Origin: Lutibacter flavus
GTDB lineage: Bacteria > Bacteroidota > Bacteroidia > Flavobacteriales > Flavobacteriaceae
Reading direction: 5' to 3'
DNA: 64,000 nt
Assembly (NCBI RefSeq): GCF_900188355.1
Contig: NZ_FZNX01000001.1
Location: 333,671-397,670 of the forward strand
Part shown: positions 17,469 to 25,803 of the stretch, piece after piece
How positions within the stretch are numbered: the stretch's first letter is position 1
Layout: the number at the start of each line of letters is the position of its first letter
Made by a program: the position numbers and the translations under genes
Notes under the pieces: model-generated
Databases searched by the model: none
The model's input: the letters and a program-made list of their open reading frames with translations, nothing else
What the model was told of the DNA's origin: nothing

Positions 17469-17754
17469 TTTTTCATTACAATTTTTAAATGTTAGATTTA
17501 ATAGATTTATTCTAAATCAGCACTTTTAAAGGGAGTGTAGTTTTATAGTTAGCTTCTTCTGGGGTGGCATATTTAAAGAATCTTATAATTATTTTATACT
17601 TATGTAGTTTATTTATTAAAATGATATGTTTTATATATATCATAATTAATATTTTGTAAACCACGAAAACATTAAATAAATACCCTGTTATTACTGTATT
17701 TCCCATTGTAATTGTGTACCCTAAAATGTTAACAGAATAATTACTTTTTAATAC

Positions 17755-17865
17755 TTGAACACTAAACATTCTTTTAAAACTGAGTAAAATCATAGAATTT
17801 AAGAGAGAAAAACGCCTTAGTTTGACTGTTGTCATTGTGTTTAAGATCAACTTTTTTTTCCTTTA
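17755..17865 (+). promoter_or_regulatory. Repeat copy 2 containing the promoter of the YtfI-like/GerW pair
   Basis: This is the second copy of the direct repeat at 13844. It contains the perfect palindrome TGACTGTTGTCA (17823-17834). Twenty-three bases further is TTCCTTTA (17858-17865), a weaker -7 box, 15 bases before the ATG at 17880. Upstream, 17512-17850 also holds a 112-codon frame on the minus strand that I regard as spurious, because it is low in complexity, has no family resemblance and includes the operator. Confidence 0.5.
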
Positions 17866-17879
17866 AATAAAATTTAAAG

Positions 17880-18380
17880 ATGCTTTTAATTGGTTTTTTA
17901 GCACTGTTTTTATTGCTGGTAGTTTATCTATTATTAGTGCCAATTATATTGGTTATAAACACAAACTCAAATGAGTATTACTTGCAAATCAAGGGATTAG
18001 CAAAGGCAAGTGTTGAAAGTGATGTTAAGAAAGTAATAAAAATTAAATTGAAATTATTCTTTTTTAACTATTACTTCTATCCACTAATGTATAAAGCTAG
18101 TGGTGAGAAAAAAAAGTTAGAAAACAACAAAAAGAAAAAAAGAAAAAGGAATATAGAATTTAAGACAATGCTGAGATTATTGAAATCTTTTAAAGTTCAA
18201 AAATTATTAGTTGACATAGATACGGGAGATTGCATTTTAAATGCCAAGTTGTATCCTATTTTTGGGTTCTTAAATTATCACGTTGGAAATTTTAAAGTAA
18301 ATTTTGAAGGGAGAAATCAATTGGTTTTTCAGATACAGAACAGACCATTGAATATTATAAAATCATTTATAAACATATAA
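17880..18380 (+). CDS. YtfI-like (DUF2953-type) membrane-anchored protein
   Basis: A 166-residue protein with one N-terminal membrane helix (LLIGFLALFLLLVVYLLLVP), a beta-rich stretch (YYLQIKGLAKASVESD), a very basic linker (LENNKKKKRKRN) and a C-terminal domain ending IQNRPLNIIKSFINI. The layout resembles DUF2953 proteins such as Bacillus YtfI. The match is supported mainly by position: it sits 12 bases before a GerW/YtfJ gene, the same neighbour as in Bacillus. The function is unknown, and any link to spores cannot apply in this phylum. The start lies 15 bases after the predicted -7 box, giving a very short leader. Confidence 0.75.
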   Translation: MLLIGFLALFLLLVVYLLLVPIILVINTNSNEYYLQIKGLAKASVESDVKKVIKIKLKLFFFNYYFYPLMYKASGEKKKLENNKKKKRKRNIEFKTMLRLLKSFKVQKLLVDIDTGDCILNAKLYPIFGFLNYHVGNFKVNFEGRNQLVFQIQNRPLNIIKSFINI

Positions 18381-18392
18381 AAATTAAAAATT

Positions 18393-18761
18393 ATGGAATT
18401 ACATTTTGAAGAATTATTGGGGCAAATTACAGACTTTATGAAAACAGAAGCAAATACTGATACTGTAGTTGGTAAACAATTTGATTTAGGAGAATTTAAA
18501 TGTGTACCAGTTATTAAAGTAGGTATGGGATTTGGTTCTGGCGGAGGTGAAGGTCGTGAAAAAAAAGAAACAAGTAGAGAAGGAATGGGAGCAGGTGCTG
18601 GAGTTGGTATTGAACCAATTGGTTTTTTAGTAACAAAAGGCGATCATATCTCTTTCTTAGAAGCAGGTAAAACACATGGCTTAGCTGCATTATTTGAAAA
18701 AGTTCCTGACTTAGTTGAGAAAATTGTTAAGGAAAGAAGCAAAGAAAAAGCAACAGTTTAA
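18393..18761 (+). CDS. GerW family protein (YtfJ-like)
   Basis: A 122-residue protein of the GerW/YtfJ family. The signature is a conserved N-terminal helix, VVGKQFDLGEFKCVPVIKVG, a Gly-rich flexible loop (GMGFGSGGGEGREKK and GMGAGAGVGIEPIGF), and a C-terminal helix (ALFEKVPDLVEKIVKER). In Bacillus, YtfJ is needed for a germination step, but homologues are widespread in non-sporulating bacteria with unknown role. It is the second gene after the YtfI-like protein and is followed by a terminator. Confidence 0.9.
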   Translation: MELHFEELLGQITDFMKTEANTDTVVGKQFDLGEFKCVPVIKVGMGFGSGGGEGREKKETSREGMGAGAGVGIEPIGFLVTKGDHISFLEAGKTHGLAALFEKVPDLVEKIVKERSKEKATV

Positions 18762-18812
18762 TCTACAATTAATGAAAATTAATTAAAGCTTTGAATGCTT
18801 TGTAAAATTTTG

Positions 18813-18859
18813 AACTGAGCAAGTTTATATTCTTAGAAGAATGAACGTGCTCAGTTTTT
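18813..18859 (+). terminator. Terminator of the YtfI-like/GerW operon
   Basis: Nine-base arms AACTGAGCA (18813-18821) and TGCTCAGTT (18848-18856) enclose a loop that itself contains a small hairpin (TTCTTAGAAGAA), followed by a T-tract. It ends close to the convergent DUF418 gene. Confidence 0.8.
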
Positions 18860-18865
18860 GTTGTT

Positions 18866-20032
18866 TTATTTTGTGCCTATCCAAGTTAATTTATGCCAAA
18901 TGGCCTCTAAAGGTCCGTGTTTGTGATTTTTCATCCACCAATGGCAGAAATAGCCCATAAGTAAGCTTAAAACTATACCAATAAGTAAACCATAAGTTGG
19001 GCTCGTATATTTATACAATCCCAAACCAAAACCATAATAAATACTGGAACCTACAACAGATTGGATGATATAATTTGACAGACTCATTTTTCCTAATGGG
19101 GAAAATAAATTTAATACTTTATGAAAAAACTTTTTTTGAAATAACAATGTAAATCCAGAAATTAACACCAACATAAATGCAATATTGGTCCAGGAGGTTT
19201 CAATAGTTAATAGAGGACGCAACACATTTTCACTTTGAATCCAATTTGCTAAACTGTTTTTAATTAGATAAAATGGAATAAAAATAATTGCCGCAATTAT
19301 TAACGTTTTTGCCCAAAACTGTTTGCTTTTTTCGGAAGTTACAAACAGCGATTTTCTTCCTGCTAACATCCCAAATAGAAACAAGGATAAAATTTGAAAA
19401 ATACGCCCGTTTTCCCAATTCCAAAGAAGTACACCAATTTTTCCATTGGTTAAATTCCCTATAAAAGTATTTAGAATATTGTTTTCTGGAATGTATTCTC
19501 CCATTTTTCCAAAATATGTCCAAGATTCAGGATCTGCAATTTGCAATACTGGGTTTTGTAAGGCAGTAAAAAAATGAAACCATTCATAAGGTTGCAGCAT
19601 TAAAAATAAAGCAATCCAAAAGACAGTTTTAGTACTCAATTTTGCCATTGGTATTAAAAAGAAGCCAATTATGGCATAAATTGTAAGAATATCACCTTGA
19701 AAAAAAGCAGAATTTATAAGCCCAAAACCAAATAATAACAGTAATCTCCAGGCAAAACGTGGTCTAAAATCGTTTCCTCTTTTTTCCTGATTGTTAAATT
19801 GAATAAAAAAGGTAAGCCCAAATAAAAATGCAAAAATGGCATATGATTTACCTCCAAATATAAAAAATAAGCTATCCCAAATTATGGTATCAATAGAAGC
19901 CATCCATCCAGGAATGTTTTCGGGTGTAAAATAAAAGTCGAAATGCTCAACATTATGTAACAACATTATTGATACAATTGCAAAGCCACGAAGAGCATCA
20001 ATAACGTGGAGGCGGGATGAAGTGGAGGCCAT
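18866..20032 (-). CDS. DUF418 family integral membrane protein
   Basis: A 388-residue polytopic membrane protein with about ten hydrophobic helices. The N-terminus RLHVIDALRGFAIVSIMLLH is the conserved opening shared by DUF418 and related acyltransferase-3/heparan N-acetyltransferase-like proteins, and FIFGGKSYAIFAFLFGLTFF and GKMSLSNYIIQS are further family blocks. The function of DUF418 is not established; acyl transfer across the membrane is a reasonable suspicion. A perfect Crp/Fnr-like palindrome with extended arms lies 62 bases upstream, so it may belong to the same regulon as the stress island. Confidence 0.9.
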   Translation of the reverse strand: MASTSSRLHVIDALRGFAIVSIMLLHNVEHFDFYFTPENIPGWMASIDTIIWDSLFFIFGGKSYAIFAFLFGLTFFIQFNNQEKRGNDFRPRFAWRLLLLFGFGLINSAFFQGDILTIYAIIGFFLIPMAKLSTKTVFWIALFLMLQPYEWFHFFTALQNPVLQIADPESWTYFGKMGEYIPENNILNTFIGNLTNGKIGVLLWNWENGRIFQILSLFLFGMLAGRKSLFVTSEKSKQFWAKTLIIAAIIFIPFYLIKNSLANWIQSENVLRPLLTIETSWTNIAFMLVLISGFTLLFQKKFFHKVLNLFSPLGKMSLSNYIIQSVVGSSIYYGFGLGLYKYTSPTYGLLIGIVLSLLMGYFCHWWMKNHKHGPLEAIWHKLTWIGTK

Positions 20033-20062
20033 TATCTAATAAATATTTATATTTTATTTTCT

Positions 20063-20105
20063 CAAATTTCATTAATTATTAGAAAAATCCATTTGACAAA
20101 TGTCA
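20063..20105 (-). promoter_or_regulatory. Crp/Fnr-like site and -7 box for the DUF418 gene
   Basis: TGACAAATGTCA (20094-20105) is a perfect palindrome whose arms extend to TTTGAC and GTCAAA. On the minus strand GAAATTTG (20063-20070), one mismatch from TAnnTTTG, follows after exactly 23 bases. The site lies in the 81-base gap between the GH3 stop and the DUF418 start. Confidence 0.65.
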
Positions 20106-20113
20106 AATAATGA

Positions 20114-22363
20114 TTATTCAATTTTAATTTTTAATTTTTCAGAAATTGAATTAGAAGCATTTCCAACATACACATAATAGGTTCCTTTTTCTAAATTCCA
20201 ATCTGAAACCGTTTCATCATAAAAAGATAAATCCTTAGCGTTAATTACAACTTCAACTTCGTTTGTTTCACCTTTAATTAGCTTCACTTTTTGAAAACCT
20301 TTTAGCTCTTTTAAAGCTCTTTTAACCTTAGATTTATGTTTACCTATATAAACTTGAATTACTTCAGCACCATCTGAATTTCCGGTATTAGTTACTTTAC
20401 AAGATATTTTTATTTGATTATCTGCTGTATATGTTTTTTTATCGGTTTTAATATCTGAAATTTCAAAAGATGTGTATGATAAACCATATCCAAAAGAAAA
20501 TAATGACTCAATTTTTTTAGTATCGTGCCAACGGTATCCAACTAAAATATCTTCTTTATAATATTGATTTATACTATCTCCGGGATATGATAATTCACCG
20601 AATGAATGCGCTGCATTGTCTTTTAATTTTACGGGAAAAGAAAAAGGTAATTTTCCAGATGGATTTGCATCTCCACTTATAATATCTGCAATTGCATTGC
20701 CGGCTTCACTTCCTAAATACCAAGTTTGCATAACTCCTTGTACTTTTGATAACCAGGGCATTGCAACCGCATTACCACTTACCAAAACTACTCCGGTATT
20801 TTTATTTATAGCTAAAATTTCATCAATTAGACCATCTTGTCCAAATGGTAACTCAAATTGTGTACGATCTCCACCTTCACAATCTTGAAGATAGCTTTTA
20901 TTCAATCCTCCAATAAATAATACAATATCTGATTTTGCAGCTGCTTCCAGTGCTTCTTGTTTTAATTTGTTTTGATCAAGATTAGATGGTATCACTCTTC
21001 CGTAAGCTGATGGCCCCGAAGAATATCCCATTGCGTGAATAATGGTTGCATTTTTAAATCTGGATTGCAAACCTTGCAATGGAGAAACTTCTAATTTGGC
21101 TTTTAATTCTGATGAACCGCCACCAATTGTCATTGGTCTGGTTGCATTTTCACCAATTACAGCAATCGTTAATTTTTTAGATGGATTAATTGGGAAAAAT
21201 TGATTTTCATTTTTTAACAGCACAATACCTTCGGTTGCAATATTTCGGGCAACTTCAAGATGCTCTACATTATTCATGCGTCCAAAATTACGAGTAGGAT
21301 TCATATTAGTTCTAAACATCAGTTTTAGAATTCTACGTACTTTGTCATTAACGACTTCTTCGTCAATTTCTTTGTCTTTTAACAACTTTAAAAAAGGATT
21401 TGCTAAATAATAATAATCATAAGCTGATTCAGTAGAAGAGGTTAGTCCATCTGTACCAGTTCCCATTTCCATATCTAATCCAAAAAGAGCAGCTTCGTTT
21501 GTATTATGAGTTGAACCCCAATCGGAAATAACAACTCCGTCAAAAGCCCAGTCTTCTTTTAAAATTTTGTTTGTAAGTAATTGATGGTGAGTTGTATGTT
21601 GTCCTCTAAATTGATTGTAAGCTCCCATTATTGACCAAGCTTCACCTTCTTCAACAGCAGCTTTAAAAGCAGGAAGATAAATTTCGTATAAAGCTCTATC
21701 ACTCACTTCAACATTTATATGCCCTCTCCATAATTCCTGATTGTTTAACACATAATGTTTTACACAAGCCGCAACACCATTTTGTTGCACTCCTTTTATG
21801 TAAGGAACCACCATTTTTGAAGCTAAAAATGGATCTTCACCCATATATTCGAAGTTTCGGCCGTTTAAAGGAGTGCGGTAAATATTTACTCCCGGACCTA
21901 ATAAAATATCTTTTTTTCTATAACGTGCTTCTTCACCAACATTTACACCATAATCATTTGAAAGTTTAGGATTAAAGGTTGCTGCAAGACAGGTAAGCGC
22001 AGGAAACGCAGTAATATAATCGTTTGTCCAATCGGCATATCCCCAATTGTCCCAGTTAATTTCTCCACGAACTCCGTGCGGACCATCTGACATCCAAATT
22101 TCTGGAATTCCTAAACGTGCAACTCCCGGAGTACTGAATTTAGACTGAGCGTGGCACATTGCTACTTTTTCTTCCAAGGTTAATAGTGAAATTATACTAT
22201 CTATTTTCGTATCTATATTTTGTGGTAATGGATTTGAAAAGTCATAATTTGATGTAGGAAATTCACTTATTTTTTGTGCCTGAATGTTCGTGTTAAAAAG
22301 AAAAATCATCAAAAAACTTAAACATAATTTTATTGATAATTTAAATAGATACTGAGTTCTCAT
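20114..22363 (-). CDS. GH3 family beta-glycosidase, secreted
   Basis: A 749-residue GH3 enzyme. A signal peptide (LCLSFLMIFLFNTNIQAQ) precedes the TIM-barrel domain (LTLEEKVAMCHAQSKF to about residue 340), where FDGVVISDWGSTHNTNEAAL carries the Asp nucleophile. The second alpha/beta domain starts near NIATEGIVLLKNENQFFPI, and a C-terminal fibronectin-III-like domain ends the protein (QIKISCKVTNTGNSDGAEVI, FQKVKLIKGETNEV). It is probably a periplasmic beta-glucosidase or beta-xylosidase; linkage cannot be read. It is separate in sequence from the second GH3 at 28497. Confidence 0.94.
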   Translation of the reverse strand: MRTQYLFKLSIKLCLSFLMIFLFNTNIQAQKISEFPTSNYDFSNPLPQNIDTKIDSIISLLTLEEKVAMCHAQSKFSTPGVARLGIPEIWMSDGPHGVRGEINWDNWGYADWTNDYITAFPALTCLAATFNPKLSNDYGVNVGEEARYRKKDILLGPGVNIYRTPLNGRNFEYMGEDPFLASKMVVPYIKGVQQNGVAACVKHYVLNNQELWRGHINVEVSDRALYEIYLPAFKAAVEEGEAWSIMGAYNQFRGQHTTHHQLLTNKILKEDWAFDGVVISDWGSTHNTNEAALFGLDMEMGTGTDGLTSSTESAYDYYYLANPFLKLLKDKEIDEEVVNDKVRRILKLMFRTNMNPTRNFGRMNNVEHLEVARNIATEGIVLLKNENQFFPINPSKKLTIAVIGENATRPMTIGGGSSELKAKLEVSPLQGLQSRFKNATIIHAMGYSSGPSAYGRVIPSNLDQNKLKQEALEAAAKSDIVLFIGGLNKSYLQDCEGGDRTQFELPFGQDGLIDEILAINKNTGVVLVSGNAVAMPWLSKVQGVMQTWYLGSEAGNAIADIISGDANPSGKLPFSFPVKLKDNAAHSFGELSYPGDSINQYYKEDILVGYRWHDTKKIESLFSFGYGLSYTSFEISDIKTDKKTYTADNQIKISCKVTNTGNSDGAEVIQVYIGKHKSKVKRALKELKGFQKVKLIKGETNEVEVVINAKDLSFYDETVSDWNLEKGTYYVYVGNASNSISEKLKIKIE

Positions 22364-22494
22364 TATTGATATTTTATTAAATTAATTATAGCTGATTTCA
22401 AAAGCTTAAAATTACTATGAAATCATTGATTAAATTAATAAAAATGAAACAAATTTCAATACAATAGTATCAGAAGGATTTTATATTAAAAATT

Positions 22495-22680
22495 GTCATT
22501 CTGAGTGGTAACCAAGAATCTTTAGGTAATAATAGTATGAAATATAGATTCTTCAATCCGTTTCACTCCTTTCAGAATGACAAAATAGTGTGTGTCATTC
22601 TGAGTGGTAACCAAGAATCTTTGGGTAATATTAGTATGAAATATAGATTCTTTAATCCGTTACACTGCTTTCAGAATGAC
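22495..22680. repeat. Tandem pair of 87-bp REP-like hairpin elements
   Basis: Two copies, 22495-22581 and 22594-22680, each 87 bases, both beginning GTCATTCTGAG and ending CAGAATGAC, with matching inner arms (AAGAATCT and AGATTCTT). Each would fold into a long hairpin. Dispersed elements with these ends and the inner AAGAATCT are common in Flavobacteria. They occupy most of the 22364-22695 gap; nothing else is supported there. A reading frame across them is an artefact of the repeat. Confidence 0.85.
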
Positions 22681-22695
22681 AAGAAATTCGTTTTA

Positions 22696-22995
22696 TTACA
22701 AATCACTTTCATAAAGATTGAGTCTGTTTTTTATAGTATTTAGTTCTTTTTGCATAGTTTCCATTTTTTTTAACAGATTAAAAACCACATCAATACCTTC
22801 AATGTTTACATTTAGTTCATTGTGAATTCTTATCATTCTTTCAAGATCACTTATAATGTCTTGAGGTATGTATTTTGTTTGTTCAATCACTTGTATTTCA
22901 ATGAGACCCATAGTATCTAAAGCATCAAAAAATGAGACCTCAACTTGATAATGAGTACAAAGTGTATCTATTAAAATTAGTTCTTGTGTAGCCAT
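22696..22995 (-). CDS. cbpM: Chaperone modulator CbpM
   Basis: A 99-residue protein with an N-terminal MerR-like helical part (ILIDTLCTHYQVEVSFFDAL, then GLIEIQ, then KYIPQDIISDLERMIRIHNE) and a C-terminal coiled coil (ELNVNIEGIDVVFNLLKKME and onward). CbpM binds the J-domain of CbpA and tunes its co-chaperone and DNA-binding activity. The gene lies one base after cbpA, the standard arrangement, and is certainly co-transcribed. Confidence 0.9.
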   Translation of the reverse strand: MATQELILIDTLCTHYQVEVSFFDALDTMGLIEIQVIEQTKYIPQDIISDLERMIRIHNELNVNIEGIDVVFNLLKKMETMQKELNTIKNRLNLYESDL

Positions 22996-22996
22996 T

Positions 22997-23893
22997 TTAT
23001 CTTAATTTTTGTAATTCTTCAAATAATTTTTTCTCTTTATCGGTTAGGTTTATTGGAGTTTTAATGTTGTATGTAATAATTAAATCGCCAAACTGATTTT
23101 CCTTTTTATAAACCGGAAATCCTTTTCCTTTCAACTTAATTTTGGTTCCGTTTTGAGTTTCAGATGGAACTTTTAATTTTACCTTTCCTTTAAAAGTATC
23201 AACATTAATTTCACCACCCAATATTGCGGTGTATAAATCTAAATTGACAGTAGTATATAAATTATTGCCTTCTCTTCTAAATTTTGTAGTATTTTTTATA
23301 GAGAATTTAATGAATAAATCGCCATTTGGACCTCCATTTACGCCAGGACCACCTTTTCCTCTAATTTTAATAACCTGACCGTTTTGTATTCCTGCGGGAA
23401 TGGTAAGCCTTATATTTTTGTTGTTAACGGTTAAAACTTGCTTTTGGGTTTCATAAACGTCTTGCAAATTTAAATGAAGTTCGGCATTAAAATCTTGTCC
23501 TTTAAATTTTACACCACCACTTCTTTGTCTGCCGGAAGATCTTGCTCCACCGAACATAGATTCAAAAAAGTCTGAAAAATCACCTTCTGAAAAACCTCCA
23601 CCCGTAAAACCTCTTTGCTGAGATTGCCTGCTACCTTGTTGTTGTTTTGCTTTTTCAAATTGTTCTGCATGTTTCCAATTCTTGCCATATTCATCGTACT
23701 TTTTACGATTTTCAGGATTGCTTAAAACCTCATTCGCTTCGTTAATTTCTTTGAATTTTTTTTCAGCGGATTTATCGTCAGGATTTAAATCGGGATGGTA
23801 TTTACGTGCTAATTTTCGATACGCTTTTTTAATTTCAGCTTCTGTTGCTTTTTTTGTGATACCTAATATTTTATAATAGTCTATAAATTCCAT
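22997..23893 (-). CDS. cbpA: DnaJ-family co-chaperone, curved-DNA-binding protein type
   Basis: A 298-residue type II J-protein. The J-domain (residues 4-70) has the HPD motif at 33-35 in RKYHPDLNPD. A Gly/Phe/Ser-rich linker follows (GFTGGGFSEGDFSDFFESMF), without the zinc-finger domain of DnaJ. Two C-terminal substrate-binding beta domains include VNNKNIRLTIPAGIQNGQVI and KLKVPSETQNGTKIKLKGKG. It works with DnaK in protein folding and is paired with CbpM. A GGATGA/TCATCC inverted repeat lies about 66 bases upstream, of unknown meaning. Confidence 0.93.
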   Translation of the reverse strand: MEFIDYYKILGITKKATEAEIKKAYRKLARKYHPDLNPDDKSAEKKFKEINEANEVLSNPENRKKYDEYGKNWKHAEQFEKAKQQQGSRQSQQRGFTGGGFSEGDFSDFFESMFGGARSSGRQRSGGVKFKGQDFNAELHLNLQDVYETQKQVLTVNNKNIRLTIPAGIQNGQVIKIRGKGGPGVNGGPNGDLFIKFSIKNTTKFRREGNNLYTTVNLDLYTAILGGEINVDTFKGKVKLKVPSETQNGTKIKLKGKGFPVYKKENQFGDLIITYNIKTPINLTDKEKKLFEELQKLR

Positions 23894-24109
23894 TTGAAGT
23901 ATATTTAAAAAATAGGACTTACATTATAAACTGACCAATACTTTTTGAAAGAATTATTGGATGATTTGGGGAGAATTTTCATCCAGAAAGAACTCAAATT
24001 ATCAAAAATTTATTGGTTCAATTCTACCTTAAATTTACGGATAAAATTTAAAAAGGACTAACTAAAAGTATCTTTTAATTTCAGTAAATTGGATATTTTA
24101 ATATTTTTT

Positions 24110-24539
24110 TTAAAAAAATAAGTTTCTGTTTCTCCATAAAAAATAGATTGCCCAGAAAGAAAAAAGGGCAAAAGGTAAAAATATAATTGTTCCAGATGAA
24201 ATTGAATTTGAAGCAAAATCTCTAATAATTATTACTGTAAAAGAATACCAGTATAAAACATTTGCTAAATGTGCAGCCAACCAACCAATTTCCTGCTTTT
24301 TCCAAAGAGCTATTGATCCAATAAGTGAGCGGAACAGGCCATAGTAAATCTGCAATTCCGAACCCGTAAGTTGTTGAAAAATTTATTTGTTTGGAACTGT
24401 TTTTTAGTGAGGTAATGGCTGGGAGTTTAATAAAGGCTAAATCCCCAAAAAAAACTGTATAAAGAAGTGCTGCGAGCCCATTAATTATAGCAATTAATTT
24501 AATACCTGATAGTTGTTTTGGTTTGGACCTATTTTTCAT
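24110..24539 (-). pseudogene. Frameshifted small membrane protein
   Basis: Two overlapping frames together make one four-helix membrane protein of about 142 residues. The first (from 24539) gives the N-terminal half with IINGLAALLYTVFFGDLAF and GFGIADLLWPVPL. The second resumes with LIGSIALWKKQEIGWLAAHL and continues to a hydrophobic C-terminus ending WRNRNLFF at 24110. Reading frame 1 to the Leu codon CTC and skipping the next A (about 24325) restores a smooth sequence, so a single-base insertion near 24320-24335 explains the break. This may be a real pseudogene or a sequencing error. The family is not recognised beyond a small polytopic membrane protein. The next upstream gene is another small membrane protein. 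Confidence 0.65.
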
Positions 24540-24566
24540 TGTTTTATTTATTAAAATATAACAATT

Positions 24567-24866
24567 TTAAAAATAGATGAGCAATAGATTTGCATAACAA
24601 CAATTTTTTATAATTGGTACCGCAATAACTGTAAGTAATACCAATACTAACTCTATTACATTTACTTTAAATCTGTTTGCAATATAAAACGCTAAAATGG
24701 CATCTATAATTAATCCGGAAATTCCAAAAAGGATTAACGCAAATACTAGAACCAATTCAAGGCTTTTTTCAAAAAATAATACACTCCAATTTGTAATTAA
24801 ATAAATTAAACAACCTAAAAGAAATAGTGTAGCACTAGTATTTAATATAGAAATTTTTGGTGTCAT
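24567..24866 (-). CDS. Small hypothetical membrane protein
   Basis: A 99-residue protein with three predicted membrane helices (SATLFLLGCLIYLITNWSVL, LVFALILFGISGLIIDAILA and ELVLVLLTVIAVPII). No family is recognised. It begins just upstream of the frameshifted membrane-protein gene (27 bases between stop and start) and is probably in the same transcript. No motifs suggest a function. Confidence 0.65.
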   Translation of the reverse strand: MTPKISILNTSATLFLLGCLIYLITNWSVLFFEKSLELVLVFALILFGISGLIIDAILAFYIANRFKVNVIELVLVLLTVIAVPIIKNCCYANLLLIYF

Positions 24867-24965
24867 TTCTTTAAGATTATTTAATATTTAAATGCAATAA
24901 AATTATAAATTTTTTGATAATTTTAAATATGAAAATGTTGTTTAAAATAATTAAGAAATAAACCT

Positions 24966-25526
24966 TTATGCTCGTAGAGCATTTGAGCTTACTTTTATAG
25001 TTTTTTGGGCTGCAAATTTTTCTTCATTAAATTCCAGAGATTTCCCTTTTGGAATGCTCAAATTTTTCCATTTATCTGCTTTTATAATTCGACCAATATA
25101 AACTATTTGACCAATGTGAAATGCATAGTGCGCTAACTGTCTGTTTATGGCTTCAACAACAGTATGTCTTTCATTTCTGATATAAACTTTGGTGTTAAAA
25201 TTATCTTTATTAATAGAGTCTAAGGCTGTAAACAAACATTCCCAGCCATCATTCCATTTTTTTATAAATTCGCTTTTAGATTTTATTACATATTCAAATT
25301 CCTGATCTCTTTTTCGCCAATTTTTTTCACCATCGGTAGTTAAAAAATCTGTCCATCTGGATTTCATATTTCCCCATAAATGATTCACAATTATGTCAAT
25401 GGAATTACTGTCAAGGTTATATTGCCAAAATAATTCCATTTCGTCAAGTTGACTGAAGGTTTTTTCACCAAGCATTTTGTAATATTCGAATTGCTTTTTT
25501 GCACTTTCAAGATAATTAGCTTCCAT
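24966..25526 (-). CDS. DUF1572 (DinB-superfamily) protein
   Basis: A 186-residue protein with the DUF1572 layout: FWQYNLDSNSIDIIVNHLWG near residues 33-52, MKSRWTDFLTTDGEKNWRKR, and the C-terminal INRQLAHYAFHIGQIVYIGR. The histidines in NHLWG and LAHYAFHIGQ are the metal-binding positions of the DinB fold. Activity unknown. It has the same regulatory block upstream as the CPBP gene next door, about 106 bases of leader after the predicted transcription start. Confidence 0.88.
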   Translation of the reverse strand: MEANYLESAKKQFEYYKMLGEKTFSQLDEMELFWQYNLDSNSIDIIVNHLWGNMKSRWTDFLTTDGEKNWRKRDQEFEYVIKSKSEFIKKWNDGWECLFTALDSINKDNFNTKVYIRNERHTVVEAINRQLAHYAFHIGQIVYIGRIIKADKWKNLSIPKGKSLEFNEEKFAAQKTIKVSSNALRA

Positions 25527-25598
25527 AATAGTTCATTTTTTACGTTCAACTTAATACAACCTAATATAACCCATTTATCCCATAGAGATATTCTTGTT

Positions 25599-25685
25599 AA
25601 AAAGGAAAATTTGCAATTTTTTTAGTTTGTACATTCAAATATATTAAACATAAAATACTGATAGTATGACTTTTATCAGGGAGGT
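25599..25685 (-). promoter_or_regulatory. Crp/Fnr-like promoter with conserved leader, copy A
   Basis: TGACTTTTATCA (25667-25678) is followed on the minus strand after 23 bases by TATATTTG (25636-25643), an exact TAnnTTTG box. A second inverted repeat, CTGATA and TATCAG, overlaps the site. About 85 bases, including the leader AAAATTTGCAATTTTTTTAG region, match copy B at 26634-26720. Confidence 0.7.
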
Positions 25686-25803
25686 GGAAATAATTGCTAA
25701 AACACTTAAGAGTATGTTTTTTAAATAGTTATTTTAATTGAAAGTGAAATTATTGAGGCACTTTTCTTTATTTATAAGTTTATAAGGTTTTCCATAAAAC
25801 TTA

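Noticed and set aside
17512-17850. 112-codon frame on the minus strand
   Set aside because: It overlaps the operator and repeat upstream of the YtfI-like gene, and the parallel repeat copy at 13844 breaks the same frame with a stop, so it is not a conserved coding sequence.
22537-22743. Frame across the REP-like hairpins
   Set aside because: The two copies of the repeat generate the duplicated peptide; it is an artefact of the element.
23959-23984. GGATGA/TCATCC inverted repeat as a heat-shock operator
   Set aside because: It does not match CIRCE or other known chaperone operators, and the gap of 14 bases is poor for a dimer site.
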